DNA of 64,000 bases from JAIESQ01 sp964495375 (lineage in GTDB: Bacteria; Planctomycetota; Planctomycetia; Pirellulales; JAEUIK01): contig CAZBWM010000008.1 of NCBI GenBank assembly GCA_964495375.1, forward strand, positions 73,439-137,438. Reading direction: 5' to 3'. A program made the position numbers and the translations under genes. Below the pieces are notes generated by a model that searched no databases, was not told where the DNA came from, and was given only the letters and a program-made list of their open reading frames with translations. Positions 17,125 to 25,414 of the stretch are shown piece by piece; the stretch's first letter is position 1, and each line of letters begins with the position of its first letter.

Positions 17125-17955
17125 TCAATCGACGCTGGTCAGCACACCGGCGTAGAACCGCTCGGCGCCACGATCGGTTTCTAGCGCAAGCGAACCATCG
17201 ATCTCGATCCCCAGGCAGCGGCCGCGCACGGTACGCGGTCCTTGCTCGAGGGTCACGGTTCGCCCACGCAACAGGCAGCGGCTTTGCCAGTCGGCGGCCA
17301 GTTGCGGATCTTGTCGGATCAGGTCGTCGATGCGAGCGCGCAAGCGAGCGAGCAACCGCACGAGTACGAACGTCAAATCAGCTGGAGCGAGTCCTAAATC
17401 GACCAGCGCCGCGCCGCGCCGGCGCACATCCGCCGGCGCATCGTCGAGTCGATTGTTGACGTTCAGGCCGAGCCCCATGACGACGGCCGCGCGACTCGCC
17501 GGGCTGACCGTCGGCACTTCGACGAGCAAGCCGGCCAGTTTCCGCTCGCCCACGTAGACGTCGTTCGGCCAGCGAATGCCGGCCGGTGCGCGGGGCGGAG
17601 TGCACGCGTCCCCAGCAGGCAGCAGTTCGTCAATCAGTTCGTCGATCAACTCGGCTGTGGCCAACGCCGCGGCCAGCGCGAGCTTGGGCCAGTGCTGGCG
17701 AGCGAAGTCGTCGGGCGGTTCAAGCACCAGCGTAAAGGTGAGCGCTCCACTCGACGACCACCAGCGGTTCTCGCCGCGGCCGCGCCCCTTGGTTTGTTCC
17801 GCGGCGAGGATCAGCGCGGGGGAAGTAAGTTGACCCGCGCGCAACTTGTCGAGCGCCAGATCGTTCGTCGAGCCGATCGTGTCGCGATACTCGATCTGCC
17901 GCAACCAATCGCTGGCGCGCAGTTGCTCGAGATCGAAGACGGGCGCAGTCGACAT
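17125..17955 (-). CDS. birA: Biotin--[carboxylase] ligase, monofunctional
   Basis: This enzyme activates biotin with ATP and transfers it to the lysine of carboxylase BCCP domains. The 276 residues start almost directly with the catalytic domain: GSTNDLA, then AEQTKGRGRGENRWWSSSG (the biotinyl-AMP loop), then GIRWPNDVYVGERKLAGLLVE. No N-terminal helix-turn-helix is present, so it should not act as the biotin-operon repressor. It lies 34 bases downstream of pyruvate carboxylase on the same strand, its likely substrate, which suggests one transcript. Confidence 0.93.
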   Translation of the reverse strand: MSTAPVFDLEQLRASDWLRQIEYRDTIGSTNDLALDKLRAGQLTSPALILAAEQTKGRGRGENRWWSSSGALTFTLVLEPPDDFARQHWPKLALAAALATAELIDELIDELLPAGDACTPPRAPAGIRWPNDVYVGERKLAGLLVEVPTVSPASRAAVVMGLGLNVNNRLDDAPADVRRRGAALVDLGLAPADLTFVLVRLLARLRARIDDLIRQDPQLAADWQSRCLLRGRTVTLEQGPRTVRGRCLGIEIDGSLALETDRGAERFYAGVLTSVD

Positions 17956-17989
17956 TGCGGTTGCCTACAGATTTCGACGGCGACGGCGA

Positions 17990-20900
17990 TTACTCCAAGC
18001 GAATTACCAGATCGCCCGTTTCGACCTGCGTGCCCGGCTGCACGAGCACTTCGGCCACGCGGCCGTCGCGGTCGGCAGCCAGCGTTGTTTGCATCTTCAT
18101 CGCCTCGAGCGTTAGCAGCTTATGCCCACGCGCGATCGCATCGCCAACCTGAACACTGACTTTGACGACCATGCCAGGCATCGGTGCGCCGATCTGCCGG
18201 GCGTCGGCGGCGTCGGCCTTGGGACGGCGCCCGGTTTCGGCCTCGAGCGAAAGATCCTGCACGCGGACGCTGCGCGGTTGTCCGTTGAGTTCGAAGAACG
18301 CGGTGCGGTGGCCATCGGCGTGTGGATCGCCGACCGCCAAGAATTGCATGATCAGAGTTTTGCCGCGCTCGATGTCAATCGCGGCTTCCTGTCCAGGATC
18401 GAGCGCGAAGAAGAAGACCGGCGTCGTCAGCGCGCTGGTATCGGAGAAAGTCTCCTGATGCTGGATGTAGTCGAGGAACACTTTGGGGAACATCATGTAG
18501 GAGATCAACTCGCGCTCGCTGGGAGCGCGACCGATCTTGTCGGTCAGCTCCTGGCGCTTGGCGTCGAAATCAACCGGCGGCAAGCTCGCGCCCGGACGAT
18601 CGGTGTGCGGTTTCTGGTCTTTGAGGATCCGCTTTTGCACCTCGGGCGGAAACCCGCCGGGGGGTTGCCCCATGCGACCGGCCATCAGGTCAACGACCGA
18701 CTCGGGAATCGCCAAGTCGCGCTGCGTATCGAGCAGGTCCGAGGCTTTCAGCTCGTTGGTGACCAGGAAGATCGCCATATCGCCGACGGCCTTCGAACTG
18801 GGCGTAACTTTGACGATGTCGCCGAAGAGCTGATTCACATCGGCATAGGTGCGGCAGATGTCGTGCCAGCGGTTGCCGAGCCCAACGGCCTGCGCCTGCT
18901 GCAGCAAGTTGGTCGATTGGCCACCCGGCATTTCGTGACGATAGACTTCGGCGGAGCTGGCCTTTTGTCCCGATTCGAAGGGGGCGTAGTATTCGCGAAC
19001 GACCTCCCAATAGTTGGCGATCTGCTGGAGCGACTCCGGATTGAGGCCGGTCGCGCGTGGTGTGTGGCGCAGCGCCTCGACCAACGAATCAATGGATGGC
19101 TGCGAGGTCAGTCCCGACATCGGAGCGGAGGCCACGTCGGCGATGTCGAGGCCGACTTCCATTGCTTTGAGAATGCTGGCCGCCTGCACACCGGCCGTGT
19201 CGTGCGTATGGAAATGAATCGGGATGCCGACCTCTTGCTTGAGCGTGCGCACAAGTTGCTCGGCCGCGTAGGGTTTGCACAGTCCGGCCATGTCTTTGAT
19301 GGCCAGGATGTGGGCTCCCATCCGTTCCAGCTCTTTGGCCATGCCGACGTAGTACTTGAGGTCGTACTTGGTGCGCGTCGGGTCGAGGATGTCGCCGGTG
19401 TAGCAGATGGTCGCTTCACAGAGCGCGCCGGTCTTCTGCACTTCTTCCATGGCCACACGCAGGTTCGGCAGCCAGTTGAGCGAATCGAAAATGCGGAACA
19501 GATCGATGCCGGCCGCGGCCGCCTCGCGCACGAACGCCTGCACGACGTTATCGGGGTAGTTGGCGTAGCCCACCGCGTTCGACGCCCGCAGCAACATCTG
19601 AAAGAGAATGTTCGGCACACGCTCGCGCAAATCAGTCAAACGCTGCCAGGGGCACTCCTTCAAGAACCGCATCGAGGTGTCGAAGGTCGCGCCGCCCCAC
19701 ATTTCGAGCGAGAACAATTCGGGCGTCAGTCGGGCGTACGCGTCGGCAATCGCCAGGCAATCGTAGGTGCGCAGCCGCGTAGCCAACAGCGACTGATGGG
19801 CATCGCGCAGCGTCGTGTCGGTCAAGAGCAATCGCTTCTGCTCGAGCACCCACTGGCTGAATCGTTCGGGCCCCAACTCTTGCAGCAAATTGCGCGTGCC
19901 GGGGGGAATCGGCTGCGTTTTATCCGTGGCCGGAATGGGCGCTTCGGCACGCTGTACGTGCGTGGGTCGCTGTTTGACGAGCGGATGCCCGTTGACCGTG
20001 ATGTCGGCCAGGTAAGCAAACAACTTGGTCGCGCGGTCCTGGCGCAGCGCGAGCTGGAAGAGCTCGGGCGTTTCGTCGATGAAGCGCGTGGTGCAGCCAC
20101 CAGACAGAAACGTCGGATGCGTTACCAGATTGATGAGAAACGGAATATTTGTTTTCACACCCCGCACACGGAACTCTTGCAGGCAGCGCTCCATCCGCCG
20201 ACACGCATCGGGAAAGCGATTCGCCCAGGCGGTCACCTTCACTAGCAACGAGTCGTAGAACGGTGTCACCAGCGCGCCCGAGAATGCCGTGCCGGCGTCG
20301 AGCCGCACGCCCATGCCGCCAGCCGATCGGTAATGCGTGATGCGGCCGTAGTCGGGCAGAAACTGATTCTCGGGGTCTTCGGTCGTCACGCGACATTGCA
20401 GCGCAAAGCCGCGCACTTTGACGTCGCTCTGCGACGCGATGCCAATCTGCGGATCGCCCAGCTCGAGCCCCGAGGCGACCAGGATCTGGCACTTCACCAG
20501 GTCGAAGCCGGTCACTTGTTCGGTGACCGTGTGCTCGACTTGAATGCGCGGATTGACTTCGATGAAGTAGAACTCGCCCGTGTCGGAATCGACCAGGAAC
20601 TCGACCGTGCCGGCGTTCTCGTAACGAACCTGGCGGCCGACTGCCAGCGCCGCTTGCAGGATGCGGTCGCGCAGTGCGGCGTCGAGGTTCACGGCCGGCG
20701 CGATCTCGACGACTTTCTGATGCCGGCGCTGCACGCTGCAATCGCGCTCGAACAAATGCACGAGATTGCCGTGACGGTCCCCCAACAACTGCACTTCGAT
20801 GTGTCGCGGGCGCTGGATGAACTTCTCGACAAAGACGTCGCTGCTGCCGAAGGCCATCAGGGCTTCGCGCTGGGCCTGTTCGAGCGCGGCGGCGAGCTCC

Positions 20901-21433
20901 TGGGCTTCGCGCACCACACGCATGCCGCGGCCGCCGCCCCCCTTGGCCGCCTTGAGCATGACCGGATAGCCAAGCTGCTCAGCCAACTTACTGGCCGACC
21001 TGGCGTCGGTCAGCGGCTCGGGGCTGCCCGGGAGCACCGGCACGCCAGCCGCGACGGCAATTTGCCGGGCTACGATCTTGTCGCCGAGCTGCTCGAGATT
21101 GTCGACGCGCGGGCCGACGAAAATAACGCCCGCCGCGTCGCAGGCGCGGGCCAGATCGGGGTTCTCCGAAAGGAAACCATAACCCGGGTGAATCGCATCG
21201 ATCCCCTGATCGACGGCGGTCGCGATGATGCTGGGGATGTCGAGGTACGAACGGATTGGTTCGCCAGCATGGCCAACCTGATAGGCCTCTTCGGCCTTGA
21301 AACGGTGCAGGGCGTAACGGTCCTCGTGCGAGAAAACCGCCACGGTGCGGATCCCCAACTCGTGGGCCGTGCGAAAGACGCGGATGGCGATCTCGCCCCG
21401 GTTAGCAACCAGGAGCTTGCGGATTTCTTTCAT
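17990..21433 (-). CDS. pyc: Pyruvate carboxylase
   Basis: Pyruvate carboxylase makes oxaloacetate from pyruvate, bicarbonate and ATP, an anaplerotic step. The 1147 residues carry the complete one-chain architecture. Biotin carboxylase occupies about 1-450, with KLLVANRGEIAIRV at the start, KAAKGGGGRGMRVV as the ATP loop and EFYFIEVNPRIQVEHTV. The carboxyltransferase domain covers about 530-800, with DTTLRDAHQSLLATR and MEMWGGATFDTSMRFL-like substrate residues. A C-terminal BCCP domain carries EAMKM with biotinyl Lys1113. The ATG at 21433 (MKEIRKLLVANRG) was chosen because the longer frame upstream runs into non-coding DNA. birA follows. Confidence 0.97.
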   Translation of the reverse strand: MKEIRKLLVANRGEIAIRVFRTAHELGIRTVAVFSHEDRYALHRFKAEEAYQVGHAGEPIRSYLDIPSIIATAVDQGIDAIHPGYGFLSENPDLARACDAAGVIFVGPRVDNLEQLGDKIVARQIAVAAGVPVLPGSPEPLTDARSASKLAEQLGYPVMLKAAKGGGGRGMRVVREAQELAAALEQAQREALMAFGSSDVFVEKFIQRPRHIEVQLLGDRHGNLVHLFERDCSVQRRHQKVVEIAPAVNLDAALRDRILQAALAVGRQVRYENAGTVEFLVDSDTGEFYFIEVNPRIQVEHTVTEQVTGFDLVKCQILVASGLELGDPQIGIASQSDVKVRGFALQCRVTTEDPENQFLPDYGRITHYRSAGGMGVRLDAGTAFSGALVTPFYDSLLVKVTAWANRFPDACRRMERCLQEFRVRGVKTNIPFLINLVTHPTFLSGGCTTRFIDETPELFQLALRQDRATKLFAYLADITVNGHPLVKQRPTHVQRAEAPIPATDKTQPIPPGTRNLLQELGPERFSQWVLEQKRLLLTDTTLRDAHQSLLATRLRTYDCLAIADAYARLTPELFSLEMWGGATFDTSMRFLKECPWQRLTDLRERVPNILFQMLLRASNAVGYANYPDNVVQAFVREAAAAGIDLFRIFDSLNWLPNLRVAMEEVQKTGALCEATICYTGDILDPTRTKYDLKYYVGMAKELERMGAHILAIKDMAGLCKPYAAEQLVRTLKQEVGIPIHFHTHDTAGVQAASILKAMEVGLDIADVASAPMSGLTSQPSIDSLVEALRHTPRATGLNPESLQQIANYWEVVREYYAPFESGQKASSAEVYRHEMPGGQSTNLLQQAQAVGLGNRWHDICRTYADVNQLFGDIVKVTPSSKAVGDMAIFLVTNELKASDLLDTQRDLAIPESVVDLMAGRMGQPPGGFPPEVQKRILKDQKPHTDRPGASLPPVDFDAKRQELTDKIGRAPSERELISYMMFPKVFLDYIQHQETFSDTSALTTPVFFFALDPGQEAAIDIERGKTLIMQFLAVGDPHADGHRTAFFELNGQPRSVRVQDLSLEAETGRRPKADAADARQIGAPMPGMVVKVSVQVGDAIARGHKLLTLEAMKMQTTLAADRDGRVAEVLVQPGTQVETGDLVIRLE

Positions 21434-21772
21434 CGGGAACCGGGAGCTTGGGCGTTGTGCTTGAAGCAGGCCAAACAGCACTGCGCGATTGGTCAATTTA
21501 GCAGCGTTGTCGGATGGCAGTAAGAGCCTGGCGACCCGCGATCGCAGGTAGCGCTGGAGAGGCTGCCGGCGACTCCGCTTTGCTTGCCACAATTCGCCGA
21601 TCGCCCCGCGCCTCCTGGATCAAACGGCAAAGCCCTTGCCAGTTGGGGGGGAGTAATCGGGCTGCCCTTGTTCTCCCGGGAAGTGTTCAGTATCACTCCG
21701 CACCCAACGCGGTTGTGCTGCGACGCCGCGGTTGGTTTGCAGCGTGCCTTTCGCGTCCGAAGGAGCCTGGCG
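21434..21772. other. Divergent promoter region between pyc and the thioredoxin-fold gene
   Basis: About 340 bases lie between divergent genes, so promoters for both should be here. I see no confident -35/-10 pair. The only clear signal is the ribosome-binding site AAGGAG at 21760-21765 for the rightward gene. Confidence 0.5.
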
Positions 21773-22444
21773 ATGTCCAATTTGTTGAGCGGCTTTTGCT
21801 ACTGCCTGATCAGTGTTCTCGGATTCGAGGGAGGGCTACCCGTGGAAAATGTCGCCAAGACTCCGGTGCTCGAGATGGAAGATCAATTTGCCAAGCCCCA
21901 CAAGCTGACCGATCACCACGGAGACGTGGTCGTGTTGGTGTTTTCCGATCGTGGCGGCGCCGAAGCGAGCCGCGCGCTCGGCGCGAAGCTGCACGTCGAG
22001 TTCCACCCCACGGCGAAAGGGCTTGCTCCCGTGGAAGCTGCCCGGGCTCCCGTGCGGCCGCTTCCCGGTTGGCCTGCCGCGGAGCCCATGCCCGAGGCCA
22101 GGCTCATCGCCATCGCCGTAATTGGCGACGTGCCCAGTGCGGTGCGGCCGATGGTTCGCTTTCGCTTTCGACAAGTTGCGCCCGACGCCGCCATTTTGCT
22201 CGACATGCAGGATGCGATGCGAAAGCACTTCAAAGTCGTGCCCGATGTTCCCAACGTGGCAGTGCTCGACAAGGCCGGACGGCTTCGCTTCACCGCGTCA
22301 GGCGAACTCGACGACGCCAACTACCAACGGCTCGTCGCGGCCATCGAGGTGCTGCGTGGCGAGCGATACCGAGCTGTGAACACTGCTGCCACGGCCAGGT
22401 TACGCACGACCCCTAGCGCGGGTACCAACGGGCTTGATCGTTAG
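21773..22444 (+). CDS. Thioredoxin-fold (YtfJ/redoxin-like) secreted protein without redox cysteines
   Basis: This 223-residue protein has an N-terminal hydrophobic segment (residues 1-18) consistent with export. The body follows a redoxin-like order: a beta strand VVVLVFSDRGG, then RLIAIAVIGDV, then VPNVAVLDKAGRLRF and an SGELDDANYQRLV helix, resembling YtfJ and lipoprotein-type redoxins. The only cysteines are Cys9 and Cys11 in the signal region, so thiol-disulfide chemistry is unlikely. The start is set by a strong AAGGAG seven bases before ATG 21773. Function unknown. Confidence 0.6.
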   Translation: MSNLLSGFCYCLISVLGFEGGLPVENVAKTPVLEMEDQFAKPHKLTDHHGDVVVLVFSDRGGAEASRALGAKLHVEFHPTAKGLAPVEAARAPVRPLPGWPAAEPMPEARLIAIAVIGDVPSAVRPMVRFRFRQVAPDAAILLDMQDAMRKHFKVVPDVPNVAVLDKAGRLRFTASGELDDANYQRLVAAIEVLRGERYRAVNTAATARLRTTPSAGTNGLDR

Positions 22445-22457
22445 GCGAACGTCGCCT
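22443..22457. terminator. Hairpin between convergent genes
   Basis: AGGCGA (22443-22448) pairs with TCGCCT (22452-22457) in the 15 bases separating two convergent stop codons. It is a plausible bidirectional terminator without a T-tract. Confidence 0.45.
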
Positions 22458-22459
22458 GA

Positions 22460-23758
22460 TTACAGCCCGTCGGCGGCGAGCTTCGCCAGTTCCTCTTGGG
22501 CTGGCGGGAAGTTTGGTTGCAGTCGGAGAGCTTCACGGAAGCAAGCGGCTGCCTCGGTTGGCTCCCGCTGCCCCAACCGCACAAGCCCCAGGTAGTAGTG
22601 GGCCGCTGCGAACTGCGGAGCGATCTCGATCGCGGTTGACAGGTGAGCGGCTGCTTCGGGGAGTAGTCGATCTTGCAAGTAGATTGCTCCCAATCGGGCG
22701 TGGGCTTCGGCATTGCGCGGGTCAAGCCGCAGAATCAGCTTGAGCTCTTGGGCGGCTGGCTCGGTTTGGTTCTGGCGCAGAAACAGCCCCACGAGCCGCT
22801 GATGCACAGCCAACTGTTCTGGCACGATCGACAGTGACTCCCGGTATCGATCGATCGCCGCCTGAGTGTCGCCGGCCCGCTGCCGGGCATCGCCGGTACG
22901 CATTTCGGCCACAGCGCGGAGCATCGGCTCGGGCTCAATGGCAGATCGCACCAGCGCCACGACTAATGGCACGCCGGGAAGCGCGACGAGCGCGATCACG
23001 ACGAGAGCGACCGTCGGGGCGGAAAACCGGCCGGCCGCGCGGCCTGGCCACCACACCCCAACGGCTAGCAGCAGATAGGCGATTTCGATGAGACATTCAT
23101 TGGTTTCGCCAATGTCGTGGGCCGCCGGATAGTCGCCGGCGTTGACCTTGCGAGCCGTCAGCAAGAAATACAGCCCGGTCGCCACGAGGACCGCGATGGC
23201 CAGCGGCAACGAGGCGATCGGCAGCCGAAGACGCTCGACCGCACGCCGTATCGGAGGCACGGCCGCCGCCATCAAGGGGAGTAGGCCCAGGTAGGCCACG
23301 GTGATCGCCAGCCAAGCGAGCTTGAGGCGATTCTCGGTAAGCCGCGCATGAACCAGCCGGTTATTGTGCAGATTGAACTCGTGCTGAATGTTGGCGTCCA
23401 GCAATCGTTCCGACACGTGAAAGCCGATGAGCCGTTGGCCCCAGTTGATCTCCTCGCCGAACATCATCAGAAGCAACGCGGCCAACAACAGGCACCAAGG
23501 ATTGCGGCTCGCCAACGGGCGGGAATTGCCGGGTTCAGCGGCAACACGCGTTTGACAAAAGGCGGCGACCAGCAGCAGTGCCGCCGCCAGCGAGCTGAGG
23601 GCGCCTACGGTCTCAAGGGGCCCGTCTTCGTGGACGAGCCAAACGACTGCCCTCATCTTCTCAAGACTGGAGAGGGCAGGAATTGCCAGCGCCGTGGCGA
23701 CGACAGCAGCGGTTAGCAACGGGATCTGCCAGAGGTAGCGAGTGGTTTTAGTCGACAT
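22460..23758 (-). CDS. Polytopic membrane protein with C-terminal TPR repeats
   Basis: The 432 residues contain about six to seven hydrophobic segments in the first 270 residues, then three to four tetratricopeptide repeats at about 280-425. The block MFGEEINWGQRLIGF, followed by NIQHEFNLHNN, is a conserved signature of an uncharacterised bacterial membrane-protein family (GEEISWGQR). The ATG at 23758 (MSTKTTRYLW) was chosen over the longer frame from 23827 because hydrophobicity begins here. It is convergent with the thioredoxin-fold gene and divergent from the exosortase locus. Function unknown. Confidence 0.65.
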   Translation of the reverse strand: MSTKTTRYLWQIPLLTAAVVATALAIPALSSLEKMRAVVWLVHEDGPLETVGALSSLAAALLLVAAFCQTRVAAEPGNSRPLASRNPWCLLLAALLLMMFGEEINWGQRLIGFHVSERLLDANIQHEFNLHNNRLVHARLTENRLKLAWLAITVAYLGLLPLMAAAVPPIRRAVERLRLPIASLPLAIAVLVATGLYFLLTARKVNAGDYPAAHDIGETNECLIEIAYLLLAVGVWWPGRAAGRFSAPTVALVVIALVALPGVPLVVALVRSAIEPEPMLRAVAEMRTGDARQRAGDTQAAIDRYRESLSIVPEQLAVHQRLVGLFLRQNQTEPAAQELKLILRLDPRNAEAHARLGAIYLQDRLLPEAAAHLSTAIEIAPQFAAAHYYLGLVRLGQREPTEAAACFREALRLQPNFPPAQEELAKLAADGL

Positions 23759-23811
23759 GCCAATTTGTGCGAATTTCTGATGGGCAAAGCAGTTACGTTC
23801 GCGCCGGATAC

Positions 23812-23839
23812 TTGACACGCTCTCCACCTAGATCATAAT
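23812..23839 (+). promoter_or_regulatory. Sigma70-like promoter upstream of the exosortase locus
   Basis: TTGACA (23812-23817) is followed after 16 bases by CATAAT (23834-23839). It points toward the exosortase gene, with a leader of about 550 bases. Prediction only. Confidence 0.45.
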
Positions 23840-23876
23840 CGAAGCTCAACTCCAATGGGGGGGGAACGCTCGGTTT

Positions 23877-23937
23877 GTGTCACGGCTGCGCTGGTTCGCG
23901 AAGTCTCAGATAGGGAGACCACGAACCAAAGCCGCAC
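23877..23937 (+). ncRNA. Structured leader: three-helix elongated hairpin
   Basis: Nested perfect helices are CGGCT (23883-23887) with AGCCG (23930-23934), TGGTTCG (23892-23898) with CGAACCA (23922-23928), and GTCTC (23903-23907) with GAGAC (23915-23919). GTG (23877-23879) can extend it with CAC (23935-23937). That is 17 nested base pairs in 52 bases just downstream of the promoter. It could be a cis-regulatory leader or small RNA. Confidence 0.5.
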
Positions 23938-24286
23938 TCTGGCCGGCCGACGACCAATCTGTTGTGCCCGGTTAGGACCTGCATTTCGCGCTGAAAGGTC
24001 CCAGAAAACTCAGTCGAGAAAGTCTCACTCGAGAGACTCAATTTGGATTGCCTGCATTACGGAACAGTGAAGGCATGGCTCCGCGGCATTGGGCGGCGGG
24101 GTTGGCAGGGTTGAGTCGTCGCAGGGCTTGATGCCGGCGACACAGTCGATGCACCTCATTTTTTTCACGGGTTAACTTATCAGTTCGACTCGCGAGCCAG
24201 CGCGTGGGCGCTAGCGCACGCTGCTTGAGGGCGGCGAATGCGAGGTTCTGTAAGGCGCAGGATGGCGCCACAAAGTAGCCCCATTA

Positions 24287-24327
24287 GGGTGACGCAGCAG
24301 CGGCACGGCAGCGTGCGTGCGTCACCC
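24287..24327 (+). promoter_or_regulatory. 10-bp perfect hairpin before the exosortase start
   Basis: GGGTGACGCA (24287-24296) pairs with TGCGTCACCC (24318-24327) around a 21-base loop, ending 73 bases before the exosortase ATG. It may be an attenuator-type hairpin or a REP palindrome. Confidence 0.5.
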
Positions 24328-24400
24328 ACGGGGACGGAGTCTGCGCTGGGCTCGCCCTGGTGATTGAGCTCCACGAGAACTGACACTTAGGCAACTTGAT

Positions 24401-25336
24401 ATGGCTTCGCCAATTGCACCCTCGTTGGAATCCTCGCTGGCAACCAGGCCAAAGATCGAACCGATCTGGATCGCCGCCGCAGCCGTGCTCGTCGGTACGT
24501 TCGTATGGTCTTACTGGCCCACCCTGCAAGGTATGGCTACGACTTGGAGCCGCGAGCCCGACTACTCGCACGGCTTTCTCGTCGTGCCCTTTGCCGCGTA
24601 CCTGTTGTGGACACGTCGCGAGCGATTGCCCGCGGCAGCAGGTCAGCTCTCCTGGTGGGGGCTATCGCTGCTTGTCGCCGCTTCCGCCGTGCGGCTCATG
24701 GCCAGCTACGGTCAAGTCGCGCCTCTCGACGGGTATACAATTCCGCTCTGGGTCGCGGGCGTGGTGTGGTTCTTGTGGGGACCGCGGATGATGCTCTGGG
24801 CGCTGCCGATCACGCTCTTCCTGGTGTTCATGGTGCCGCTTCCCTGGAAGATTGAGCACCGGCTGAGCGAGCCTATGCAACAACTTGCCACGAAGGCCAG
24901 TTGCTGGCTGTTACAACTGCTTGGCCAGCCCGCCGTTTCCAAGGGAATGACGATCGTCGTGGACGAGGCCAAGCTCGAGGTGGAACAGGCGTGCAGCGGG
25001 TTGCGGCTGTTCATGGGGTTTTTCGCCGTGTCGGCAGCCTACGTGCTGATTGTCCGACGCCCGCTCTGGCAGTCGGTCGTGATTATGTTGGCGGCTGCAC
25101 CGATCGCCATCGTATCCAACATCCTGCGAATCACGGCCACGGGACTTGTGTATCGATATTCCGGGGGAGAATGGGCTCGGAAAGTATCGCACGATGTCGC
25201 CGGCTGGGCGATGATTCTGCTTGCGAGCGCATTACTTACATCGCTACTATGGTACCTGAATCGGCTTGTTGTCGAGGTGCGAACGGTGCGCACCTTTGGG
25301 CTCTCAGAGGGGGAGCACACCCCCGATATCGCGTAG
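24401..25336 (+). CDS. Exosortase
   Basis: Exosortases are integral-membrane cysteine transpeptidases that process C-terminal sorting signals such as PEP-CTERM and are normally encoded beside exopolysaccharide genes. This 311-residue protein has about eight hydrophobic segments and all three catalytic residues in context: Cys in VEQACSGLR, Arg in SNILRITATG, His in SHDVAGW. The early DYSHGFLVVPF block is also a family hallmark. The EpsI domain, fused in some exosortases, is a separate gene here (32233-32949). No PEP-CTERM protein was found in the window, so the substrates lie elsewhere. First gene of the exopolysaccharide run. Confidence 0.95.
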   Translation: MASPIAPSLESSLATRPKIEPIWIAAAAVLVGTFVWSYWPTLQGMATTWSREPDYSHGFLVVPFAAYLLWTRRERLPAAAGQLSWWGLSLLVAASAVRLMASYGQVAPLDGYTIPLWVAGVVWFLWGPRMMLWALPITLFLVFMVPLPWKIEHRLSEPMQQLATKASCWLLQLLGQPAVSKGMTIVVDEAKLEVEQACSGLRLFMGFFAVSAAYVLIVRRPLWQSVVIMLAAAPIAIVSNILRITATGLVYRYSGGEWARKVSHDVAGWAMILLASALLTSLLWYLNRLVVEVRTVRTFGLSEGEHTPDIA

Positions 25337-25414
25337 GTCGGGACATTCAGTTCGGGCAGTTTCTTCATCGTGCTTTTCTACATCTCTTCGGCCAGGTAAC
25401 GGTCTTTTAAGTCG

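Larger units (their letters stand above)
23759..24400. other. Leader region of the exopolysaccharide operon
   Basis: 640 bases without a credible ORF. They contain the promoter, an 8-G run at 23857-23864, the three-helix hairpin, a 6-bp hairpin (24021-24026 with 24033-24038), a GCGCTAGCGC palindrome (24208-24217) and a 10-bp perfect hairpin at 24287-24327. The density of structure suggests regulation or REP insertion. Confidence 0.55.

Noticed and set aside
18122..20245. 707-residue plus-strand frame inside pyc
   Set aside because: It is the antisense shadow of pyruvate carboxylase, whose motifs on the minus strand are unmistakable.
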